Shown: positions 16,293-23,560 of the stretch, piece after piece
How positions within the stretch are numbered: position 1 is the stretch's first letter
How the letters are laid out: the number at the start of each line of letters is the position of its first letter
NCBI RefSeq assembly: GCF_009725985.1
Contig: NZ_RCNR01000052.1
Span: forward strand, 1 to 34,567
DNA: 34,567 nt
Direction: 5' to 3'
From: Zobellia amurskyensis
Lineage (GTDB): Bacteria; Bacteroidota; Bacteroidia; Flavobacteriales; Flavobacteriaceae
Notes under the pieces: model-generated
The model's input: the letters and a program-made list of their open reading frames with translations, nothing else
The model's database searches: none
What the model was told of the DNA's origin: nothing
Position numbers and translations under genes: made by a program

Positions 16293-16424
16293 TTTTTTTA
16301 TCGATTTTACAACTATATCGGTTAGAAAACCTGCACAACGTGTATGCATTATTTAAAGATAAACTCAGCATACAAAGTAATCAACAACCTGTTAACTTTT
16401 AGTTGGAAAATTTTACTATACTAC

Positions 16425-16455
16425 TTTAAAAAGAGCCTTTTAAAGGCTAAATTTG
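16425..16455 (+). promoter_or_regulatory. purL promoter with internal dyad
   Basis: TAAATTTG (16448-16455) is a perfect -7 box and TTTA (16425-16428) 19 nt upstream is a 3-of-4 -33 box. Between them AGCCTTT (16434-16440), a central T, and AAAGGCT (16442-16448) form a perfect 15-bp dyad whose last base overlaps the -7 box. The placement looks like an operator (see findings). Confidence 0.6.
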
Positions 16456-16487
16456 CGTTTTCTCAAACCTATCAATTTACAAGCTAA

Positions 16488-19400
16488 ATGATTCACTTCT
16501 TCGGGGATGTAGCCACTAAAGTCTTTGCCGTTCAAACGGTTGAAGAACTTTCACAGGAAAACAATAATAAACTTACATGGTTGTTCGGCAACCTACCAAA
16601 AATAAATACGGCGTCTATAGACGCCTTTTTTGTTGGCCCAAGGGCAGCAATGATTACGCCTTGGAGCACAAATGCTACCGAAATTACCCAGAACATGGGT
16701 ATAGAAGGCATTATTAGAATTGAAGAGTTTACCGCATCAAGCGAAAACTTCACCGATTTTGACCCAATGCTTTCTGAAAAATTCAACGGACTATCACAGT
16801 CTATTTTTCAGATTGATGTTGCTCCTGAAGCGGTTCTAGAAATAGAAAATATAGGCGATTACAATAAACAAGAAGGTTTAGCCTTAAATGATGAAGAGGT
16901 TACCTATTTGGAAAACCTTGCCAAGAAACTAGGCAGAAAACTAACCGATTCTGAAGTTTTTGGTTTTAGCCAAGTGAATTCGGAACACTGTCGTCATAAA
17001 ATATTCAACGGTACTTTTGTAATTGATGGAGTAGAAAAACCATCTTCGCTTTTTAAGCTTATCAAGAAAACATCGCAAGAATTTCCTAACGATATTGTTT
17101 CGGCTTACAAAGATAACGTGGCTTTCGTAAAAGGGCCAAAAGTGACTCAATTTGCACCAAAAAGTGCTGATAAACCCGATTTTTACCAAGAAACGGAGTA
17201 TAATTCGGTTATTTCCTTAAAAGCGGAAACACACAACTTCCCTACTACCGTAGAGCCTTTTAACGGAGCAGCCACAGGTTCTGGTGGAGAAATACGTGAT
17301 CGTTTAGCTGGAGGAAAAGGTTCTTTGCCATTGGCAGGAACTGCTGTTTACATGACGGCCTATTCCCGTTTGGAAAAAGACAGAGAATGGGAAAAAGCAT
17401 TCCCTGCGAGAGAATGGTTGTACCAAACACCAATGGACATTCTTATAAAAGCGTCTAACGGTGCTTCAGATTTTGGAAATAAGTTTGGGCAACCGCTTAT
17501 TACTGGTTCCGTATTGACTTTTGAACATGACGAGTCTAAAGACAACAGCGAAAAGAATACAAGAAAACTAGGTTTCGATAAGGTGATTATGCAAGCCGGT
17601 GGTATTGGCTACGGGAAAGCGGAACAAGCTTTAAAAGATACACCTAAAAATGGAGATAAAATTGTCATCTTAGGTGGTGACAACTACCGTATTGGTATGG
17701 GCGGCGCAGCCGTTTCCAGTGCTGATACTGGTGCATTTAGTTCCGCAATAGAATTGAACGCTATACAACGTTCCAACCCGGAAATGCAAAAAAGAGCATC
17801 AAACGCTATCAGAGGTATGGTAGAAAATGATGTGAATCCAATTGTTTCAATTCACGATCATGGTGCTGGTGGACACTTAAACTGTCTTTCAGAATTGGTT
17901 GAAGATACGGGCGGAAAAATAGATTTAGACAAACTTCCTGTGGGTGATCCTACCCTATCGGCCAAAGAAATAATCGGTAATGAGTCCCAAGAACGAATGG
18001 GCTTGGTTATTGGTAAAGATGATGTAGACCTTTTACATCGTATTGCCGATCGCGAACGTTCACCAATGTACGAAGTAGGAGATGTAACAGGCGACCATAA
18101 ATTTACTTTTGAATCAGCTACCACAGGAGAAAAACCTATGGATTTGAATTTAGAAGACATGTTCGGCAGTTCTCCTAAAACTATAATGACCGATACTACG
18201 GTTCAAAGAACGTATACCAATCCTGAATATTCGTTAGAATTCTTTCATGATTACCTAGAGCAATTGCTACAACTTGAAGCCGTTGCCTGTAAAGACTGGT
18301 TAACGAACAAAGTTGACCGTTGTGTTGGCGGACGTGTTGCCAAACAACAATGTGCCGGACCATTACAACTTCCATTGAACAATTGCGGCGTTATGGCGTT
18401 AGATTTCAAAGGGAAAGAAGGTATCGCCACTAGTATTGGCCACTCCCCTATTTCCGGATTAATCGACCCTGCGGCAGGTAGTCTGAATAGTATTGCTGAG
18501 TCTTTGACCAATATTATGTGGGCTCCGCTTAAAGACAATTTAAAATCCATTTCGCTTTCTGCCAACTGGATGTGGCCTTGTAAAAACGAAGGTGAAGACG
18601 CCCGTTTATACGAAGCTGTTGAAGCGGTATCTGACTTTTCCATTGCTTTAGGCATAAACGTGCCCACTGGAAAAGATTCGCTTTCAATGAAACAAAAATA
18701 TAAAGATGGTGACGTTATCGCACCAGGTACAGTGGTCATATCAGCTGCTGGAAACTGTGAAGACATTACTAAAGTAGTAGAGCCCGTATTAAAGAAAAAT
18801 AGTGGCGCTATTTACTACATCAACCTATCTAAAGACTCTTATAAATTAGGAGGTTCTTCTTTTGCCCAGGTTCGTAACGCCATAGGTACGGAAGCTCCAA
18901 CTATTAAAGATGCAACTTACTTTAAAACGGTTTTCAACGCCATTCAAAACCTGATTAAAGAAGATGAAATCGTTGCTGGTCATGATGTTGCTTCTGGTGG
19001 ATTGATTACTACTTTATTAGAATTATGTTTTGCAGATACCAACTTATCCGCAGAATTTGATTTATCGAGTTTAGGCGAAGCCGATACTATAAAATTACTT
19101 TTCTCAGAAAACTCGGGAATTGTTTTTCAAGCAAAAAATGCTTCCGTAGAGCAAAAATTAGCTGACCTCAATATAGATTTCAAGAAAATAGGAAGCGTAG
19201 TTTCCGGTACAGTTCTGAAAATCAAAAATGGAGGAATGGAAATGGGCTTGAATATCGTTTCTTTAAGAGATACTTGGTTCAAAACCTCCTATTTATTAGA
19301 CAATAAACAAACGGCAAACAATTTAGCCAAAAACCGCTTTGATAATTATAAAAATCAACCACTTCAGTACAAATTCCCTGAAAATGTTGATTTAACCGCT

Positions 19401-20171
19401 GTTCCAGAAAATACAGGAAAAAGACCAAAAGCAGCTATTCTTCGTGAAAAAGGAAGTAATTCTGAGCGAGAAATGGCAAATGCCATGTACTTGGCCGGTT
19501 TTGATGTAAAAGACGTTCACATGACCGATTTAATTTCTGGTCGTGAAACCCTTGAGGACATTCAGTTTATTGGTGCCGTTGGTGGATTTTCTAACTCAGA
19601 TGTTTTAGGAAGTGCCAAAGGTTGGGCAGGAGCTTTTAAATACAATGAAAAGGCTAATACCGCTCTTAAAAACTTTTTTGCAAGACCTGATACATTGTCC
19701 ATTGGTATCTGTAACGGTTGCCAGTTGTTTATGGAGTTAGACCTTATTAACCCTGAGCATGAAACTCACGGTAGAATGACCTATAACGATTCCCACAAAC
19801 ACGAAAGTAATTTTACATCGGTTAAAATTCAAGAAAACAACTCGGTTATGCTATCCAGTTTAGCAGGAACCACTTTAGGTGTTTGGATTTCTCATGGCGA
19901 AGGCAAGTTTAGCCTTCCACATAGCGAAGACCAATACGGTGTTGTTGCCAAATACGGTTACGAAGGCTACCCTGCTAATCCTAACGGTAGTGACTTTAAT
20001 ACAGCTATGCTTTGTGATACCACAGGTCGCCACTTGGCAACCATGCCACATATTGAACGTTCTATTTTCCCTTGGAACTGGGCATACTACCCAGAAGGTG
20101 CTAATGATGTAGTATCTCCATGGCTAGAAGCTTTTGTAAATGCTAAAAAATGGATTTTGGAGACTAAATAG
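16488..20171 (+). CDS. purL: Phosphoribosylformylglycinamidine synthase (PurL, single-chain form)
   Basis: Fourth step of purine synthesis: FGAR + glutamine + ATP gives FGAM. The 1227-residue length is the large single-polypeptide form in which synthase and glutaminase are fused. Visible regions are the N-terminal PurS-like segment, a linker with FGFSQVNSEHCRHKIF, the ATP/FGAR-binding synthase core (SLKAETHNFPTTVEPFNGAATGSGGEIRD; HDHGAGGHLNCLSEL) and a second AIRS-like half. The C-terminal class I glutaminase (from about 1040) has the nucleophile C1078 in GICNGCQ. The downstream terminator and upstream promoter suggest a single-gene transcript, despite purine genes often being grouped in other bacteria. 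The ATG at 16488 gives the usual MIHFFGDVATKVFAVQ start. Confidence 0.97.
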   Translation: MIHFFGDVATKVFAVQTVEELSQENNNKLTWLFGNLPKINTASIDAFFVGPRAAMITPWSTNATEITQNMGIEGIIRIEEFTASSENFTDFDPMLSEKFNGLSQSIFQIDVAPEAVLEIENIGDYNKQEGLALNDEEVTYLENLAKKLGRKLTDSEVFGFSQVNSEHCRHKIFNGTFVIDGVEKPSSLFKLIKKTSQEFPNDIVSAYKDNVAFVKGPKVTQFAPKSADKPDFYQETEYNSVISLKAETHNFPTTVEPFNGAATGSGGEIRDRLAGGKGSLPLAGTAVYMTAYSRLEKDREWEKAFPAREWLYQTPMDILIKASNGASDFGNKFGQPLITGSVLTFEHDESKDNSEKNTRKLGFDKVIMQAGGIGYGKAEQALKDTPKNGDKIVILGGDNYRIGMGGAAVSSADTGAFSSAIELNAIQRSNPEMQKRASNAIRGMVENDVNPIVSIHDHGAGGHLNCLSELVEDTGGKIDLDKLPVGDPTLSAKEIIGNESQERMGLVIGKDDVDLLHRIADRERSPMYEVGDVTGDHKFTFESATTGEKPMDLNLEDMFGSSPKTIMTDTTVQRTYTNPEYSLEFFHDYLEQLLQLEAVACKDWLTNKVDRCVGGRVAKQQCAGPLQLPLNNCGVMALDFKGKEGIATSIGHSPISGLIDPAAGSLNSIAESLTNIMWAPLKDNLKSISLSANWMWPCKNEGEDARLYEAVEAVSDFSIALGINVPTGKDSLSMKQKYKDGDVIAPGTVVISAAGNCEDITKVVEPVLKKNSGAIYYINLSKDSYKLGGSSFAQVRNAIGTEAPTIKDATYFKTVFNAIQNLIKEDEIVAGHDVASGGLITTLLELCFADTNLSAEFDLSSLGEADTIKLLFSENSGIVFQAKNASVEQKLADLNIDFKKIGSVVSGTVLKIKNGGMEMGLNIVSLRDTWFKTSYLLDNKQTANNLAKNRFDNYKNQPLQYKFPENVDLTAVPENTGKRPKAAILREKGSNSEREMANAMYLAGFDVKDVHMTDLISGRETLEDIQFIGAVGGFSNSDVLGSAKGWAGAFKYNEKANTALKNFFARPDTLSIGICNGCQLFMELDLINPEHETHGRMTYNDSHKHESNFTSVKIQENNSVMLSSLAGTTLGVWISHGEGKFSLPHSEDQYGVVAKYGYEGYPANPNGSDFNTAMLCDTTGRHLATMPHIERSIFPWNWAYYPEGANDVVSPWLEAFVNAKKWILETK

Positions 20172-20200
20172 TCTAAAGAAACATATTTATTCAAATTTTA

Positions 20201-20238
20201 AAACAGCGTGTACTTAAATGTGCACGCTGTTTTTTTTA
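20201..20238 (+). terminator. Rho-independent terminator after purL
   Basis: AACAGCGTG (20202-20210) pairs with CACGCTGTT (20223-20231). The stem extends to the next bases with one G-U wobble and ends in a TTAAAT loop. Eight T follow from 20230. It lies 30 nt past the purL stop and just before the GNAT gene. Confidence 0.93.
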
Positions 20239-20252
20239 TAATTTAGTTTGAT

Positions 20253-20705
20253 ATGAAAATCCGAAAAGCAACCGAATCTGATCTTCCTGCAATTGTACAA
20301 TTGTTGGCGAATGATAAATTGGGAAGGCTACGGGAAGATTACAAAGAACCATTACCCCAAAAATATTACGATGCTTTTGAAGCCATAAACGGAGACCAAA
20401 ATCAAGAGTTGGTAGTTTTAGAAAACGAAACTGAACGGATTATTGGATCTATGCAGTTATCTTTCATTCCTTACTTAACTTACCAAGGCGGTGTTCGTGC
20501 TCAGATAGAAGCCGTGCGTATACATGAGGACTACCGTGGCAAAGGAATAGGACAACAATTATTTGAATGGGCCATACAACGTGCGAAACAAAAAGGCGCA
20601 CACGTTGTACAACTCACCACAGACAAAAAACGGCCCGATGCACTAAAATTTTATGAAAAGCTAGGTTTTACAGCTAGTCACGAGGGAATGAAATTGCATC
20701 TCTAA
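20253..20705 (+). CDS. GNAT-family N-acetyltransferase
   Basis: A 150-residue GCN5-related acetyltransferase using acetyl-CoA. The acetyl-CoA pyrophosphate-binding motif A is visible as RIHEDYRGKGIGQQLFEWA, with the R-G-K-G-I-G loop (about residues 95-100). Motif B follows as PDALKFYEKLGFTASHEG near the C-terminus. The N-terminal MKIRKATESDLPAIVQLL is a typical GNAT opening. No signal peptide is present. The acceptor substrate is unknown. It begins only 15 nt after the purL terminator, so it is transcribed by read-through or from its own promoter. A near-match to the -7 consensus with one base missing (TAGTTTG) sits immediately before the start. Confidence 0.9.
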   Translation: MKIRKATESDLPAIVQLLANDKLGRLREDYKEPLPQKYYDAFEAINGDQNQELVVLENETERIIGSMQLSFIPYLTYQGGVRAQIEAVRIHEDYRGKGIGQQLFEWAIQRAKQKGAHVVQLTTDKKRPDALKFYEKLGFTASHEGMKLHL

Positions 20706-21095
20706 CATAATGCATAAGCCTAAAGATTATTATCTTACCATCAATTTATCACTCCACGTTTTATCGTTACTACTCGTAATTTTGTAGCAACACAACTCAG
20801 TAGCTAGATTTTCAGTATAAAAAACCTTTTTAGTCAGTTTTATACTTATTATTATAAAAATCACTTGAAGTAAGAATAATTTTTACATTATCAGATTTTA
20901 CCTATTTATTCCATACATAATGAGATATAACTAGTTCATATACTTTTCATTGTCTCTTATGAAATTAATACTAAGTACCTACGTTATTAGCTGATGTAAT
21001 TGAATATTCTCATAAAATTGATGCTAATTTTATCAACCCTGTTTTAAAATCCCGTGTTCTTTCCCTAATTTGCAAGAACTATTTAGACACCAGCT
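20706..21095 (+). other. 390-nt AT-rich intergenic region upstream of the acyl-CoA ligase gene
   Basis: This stretch has no convincing ORF, tRNA or known RNA. It holds an AT-only inverted repeat (TTTTATA 20838-20844 and TATAAAA 20853-20859). Nearer the gene is an 8-6-8 inverted repeat ATAAAATT (21012-21019) and AATTTTAT (21026-21033). A near-match to the -7 box with one base missing (TAATTTG, about 21066-21072) lies about 25 nt before the start codon. The stretch is long for this otherwise compact window, so regulatory content is plausible but unproven. Confidence 0.4.
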
Positions 21096-22871
21096 ATGCA
21101 AAACGTTACCAGACTTTTCGATTTCCCTCACTACCAGTTGGAAAAATTCAATTTAAAAGAATCGCTTGTTTCAAAAGTAAACGGCAAGTGGGTAGCTACA
21201 TCTACTCAAGAATACATAAACAAAGCCAACACGATTAGTCGTGCTCTTTTGCGAATGGGGGTAAAACCTAATGATAAGATTGCCGTAATATCATTGACCA
21301 ATCGTACGGAGTGGAATATTATGGATATTGGTATTCTTCAGTTGGGGGCACAAAACGTTCCTGTTTACCCAACCGTTTCGGAAGATGATTACGCTTATGT
21401 ACTCAATCACTCCGAAGCAAAATATTGTTTTGTCTCATGTGATGAAGTGTATCAAAAAGTAAAAGCTGTCATGGACCAAATTCCCAGCTTACAGCACGTC
21501 TATTCATTTGAACAAATTAATGACTGCGACAATTGGAACAAAGTGCTTGAATTGGGGGCCGACACTTCAAATCAAGAAGAGGTAGAAAAATTAAAAAGTT
21601 TGGTCAAAGCAGATGATCTAGCCACACTTATATATACTTCGGGAACTACCGGAAGACCTAAAGGCGTAATGCTATCTCATGACAACCTAGTAAGTAACGC
21701 ATTGGAAAGCTCAAAACGTTTCCCAATAGAAGACGGTAAAACAAAGGCCTTAAGTTTTCTGCCCCTTTGCCACGTCTACGAGCGCATGTTAATATATCTA
21801 TACCAGTATAGGGGCGTTAGTATTTATTATGCTGAATCGCTTGAAAAAATTAGTGACAACCTGAAAGAAACGGGTCCGCATGTAATGACCGCCGTACCTA
21901 GACTTTTAGAGAAAGTCTATGATAAAATATACGCCAAAGGAACAGAGCTTTCCGGTATTAAAAAGAAACTATTCTTTTGGGCTATTGATCTTGGCCTTAG
22001 GTATGAACCTTATGGTAAGAACGGTTGGTGGTATGAGCAGCAATTGGCCATTGCAAGAAAACTTATTTTCAGTAAATGGAAAGATGGTCTAGGAGGAAAT
22101 TTAAACCTCATAGCTTCAGGCAGCGCAGCTTTGCAACCGCGCTTATCACGAATCTTTAACGCGGCAGAGTTTGGTCTTATGGAAGGTTACGGTCTCTCCG
22201 AAACTTCACCGGTTATTTCCGTAAATGATATGCGCAAAGGAGGTTTCCGTATAGGAACCGTTGGTAAGCCTATAGATAGAACCGAAGTTAAAATTGCTAG
22301 CGACGGCGAAATTTGCATTAAAGGACCTCAGGTAATGCTAGGGTATTATAAAGACCCAGAAAAAACTGCAGAAGTTATTATAGACGGATTTTTTCATACT
22401 GGTGATATTGGAGAAATTGATGCAGATGGTTTTCTAAAAATAACAGATCGAAAAAAGGAAATGTTCAAGACTAGTGGCGGTAAATATGTGGCCCCACAAT
22501 TATTGGAGAACCGCTTTAAGCAATCTCGTTTTATAGAACAGATTATGGTTGTTGGTGAAGGTGAAAAAATGCCGGCCGCCCTTATCCAACCTGATTTTGA
22601 ATTCTTACATGAATGGGCAACCAAGCATAACCTTACCATTCCGGAAAATTCAGATATCATTCAAAACGAACAGGTATTGGCGCGCTACCAACAAGAGGTA
22701 GACGAAGCCAATGAAAAATTTGCCAAGTGGGAGAAAGTTAAGCAGTTTCGCTTAACACCTGATGTCTGGAGCATTAATGAAGGTCATTTAACACCCACAA
22801 TGAAACTTCGTCGTAAAATTATAAAAGAAAAGTACATTCACTTATATGATGACATTTATGGCCGATCTTAA
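21096..22871 (+). CDS. fadD: Long-chain fatty acid-CoA ligase (AMP-forming)
   Basis: Activates fatty acids to acyl-CoA via an acyl-AMP, probably at the membrane. The 591-residue protein is a complete ANL-superfamily enzyme. The P-loop-like motif is LIYTSGTTGRPKGVMLSH, followed by MEGYGLSETSPVIS (A5 region), then FFHTGDIGEIDADGFLKITDRKKEM (A7-A8). The C-terminal lid includes a motif ending MKLRRKIIKEKY, which carries the catalytic lysine region. Length and the LRYEPYGKNGWWYEQQLAIA insertion fit the long-chain ACSL/FadD15-type group of Bacteroidota rather than E. coli FadD. It lies just upstream of the MarR-controlled beta-oxidation cluster in the same orientation, but a 184-nt gap with a new promoter separates the two. 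Confidence 0.92.
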   Translation: MQNVTRLFDFPHYQLEKFNLKESLVSKVNGKWVATSTQEYINKANTISRALLRMGVKPNDKIAVISLTNRTEWNIMDIGILQLGAQNVPVYPTVSEDDYAYVLNHSEAKYCFVSCDEVYQKVKAVMDQIPSLQHVYSFEQINDCDNWNKVLELGADTSNQEEVEKLKSLVKADDLATLIYTSGTTGRPKGVMLSHDNLVSNALESSKRFPIEDGKTKALSFLPLCHVYERMLIYLYQYRGVSIYYAESLEKISDNLKETGPHVMTAVPRLLEKVYDKIYAKGTELSGIKKKLFFWAIDLGLRYEPYGKNGWWYEQQLAIARKLIFSKWKDGLGGNLNLIASGSAALQPRLSRIFNAAEFGLMEGYGLSETSPVISVNDMRKGGFRIGTVGKPIDRTEVKIASDGEICIKGPQVMLGYYKDPEKTAEVIIDGFFHTGDIGEIDADGFLKITDRKKEMFKTSGGKYVAPQLLENRFKQSRFIEQIMVVGEGEKMPAALIQPDFEFLHEWATKHNLTIPENSDIIQNEQVLARYQQEVDEANEKFAKWEKVKQFRLTPDVWSINEGHLTPTMKLRRKIIKEKYIHLYDDIYGRS

Positions 22872-22877
22872 CGGTCC

Positions 22878-22902
22878 ATGTTAAACTCATTTGTTTTAAC
22901 AT
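22878..22902 (+). terminator. AT-rich hairpin after the acyl-CoA ligase gene, weak terminator candidate
   Basis: Perfect arms ATGTTAAA (22878-22885) and TTTAACAT (22895-22902) with a 9-nt loop, 6 nt after the stop codon. The stem is GC-poor and followed by AAAAATATTC, not a T run, so the call is tentative. Confidence 0.3.
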
Positions 22903-22990
22903 AAAAATATTCTTTTCCTAAAAAAAGACCCCACCCTATACGAATTAGGTAATTTCTTCATCTTGGCGTTGTCGTTCTGACTTAAAAAAT

Positions 22991-23024
22991 CAAAAATATA
23001 TTATGCATGCATAATATATTTTTG
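22991..23024 (+). promoter_or_regulatory. Perfect 34-bp palindrome, candidate MarR operator
   Basis: The 17-base half CAAAAATATATTATGCA is followed directly by its exact reverse complement, centred at 23007/23008 with core TTATGCATGCATAA. It abuts the -7 box at 23025-23032, covering the region where the -33 element must lie. A dimeric MarR protein encoded 31 nt downstream is the obvious candidate to bind it. Confidence 0.75.
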
Positions 23025-23032
23025 TATATTTG
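23025..23032 (+). promoter_or_regulatory. -7 promoter box of the MarR-fad operon
   Basis: TATATTTG fits TAnnTTTG exactly and begins on the base after the palindrome. A start near 23038 would give a leader of roughly 18 nt before the ATG at 23056. The -33 box would fall inside the palindrome and is not a good TTG match, so activity may be intrinsically modest. Confidence 0.65.
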
Positions 23033-23055
23033 GTAACCGTCAACCCACCTTATGT

Positions 23056-23538
23056 ATGAAAGATATTACAATAGACTATGCATTGCGTGCCACATGGCAA
23101 GCAGTAGCTCGCATGTACAATGAAGAAGCTAAAAAGTTTGGTTCCACCATGGCAGTGGGTTTCACACTTTTAAGTGTAGATCCTAAAACTGGCACCCCTT
23201 CTACTGCTCTAGGGCCTAAGATGGGAATGGAAGCAACAAGTCTATCTCGCATTCTTAAAAGAATGGAAGAGCAGGGTCTAATTGAAAGAAAACCGAACCC
23301 AAATGATGGACGCGGTGTACTAATTTATTTGACGGAATTTGGATTAGAAAAAAGAAATGATTCAAAAAATGTTGTCTTACGGTTTAATGAATCGGTTAGA
23401 AACCATGTTTCAGATGAAAAAATAAGAAGCTTTTTTGAAGTAATGGACACCATTAACGAGCTCATTGCAGAAAAGACTATTTATAATAATGACAACCTCA
23501 TTAACGGTCAAGACACACTTGACCCAAAAACAGATTAA
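23056..23538 (+). CDS. MarR-family transcriptional regulator
   Basis: A 160-residue winged helix-turn-helix protein expected to bind a palindromic operator as a dimer. The recognition region is GMEATSLSRILKRMEEQGLIERKPNPNDGRGVLIYLTEFG (about 57-96), with the helix ATSLSRILKRMEEQGLI and the DGRGV wing including the conserved Asp-Arg. Flanking helices form the dimer interface. It lacks the cysteine arrangement of redox-sensing OhrR types. The gene opens the beta-oxidation cluster, 22 nt before fadN, downstream of a perfect 34-bp palindrome. A likely role is repression of its own operon, relieved by an acyl-CoA or fatty acid ligand. The ligand is inferred only from neighbours. Confidence 0.9.
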   Translation: MKDITIDYALRATWQAVARMYNEEAKKFGSTMAVGFTLLSVDPKTGTPSTALGPKMGMEATSLSRILKRMEEQGLIERKPNPNDGRGVLIYLTEFGLEKRNDSKNVVLRFNESVRNHVSDEKIRSFFEVMDTINELIAEKTIYNNDNLINGQDTLDPKTD

Positions 23539-23560
23539 TTAATAACCCAATAACTACATC

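Noticed and set aside
18251-18766. 171-codon minus-strand ORF inside purL
   Set aside because: It is a shadow of the conserved PurL synthase core and has no coherent fold features.
20707-20717. ATAATGCATAA near 20710, and TATGCATTAT at 16343-16352, as extra MarR operator sites
   Set aside because: They share only the ATGCAT core with the 34-bp palindrome, are not symmetric beyond it, and lie far from matching promoters.
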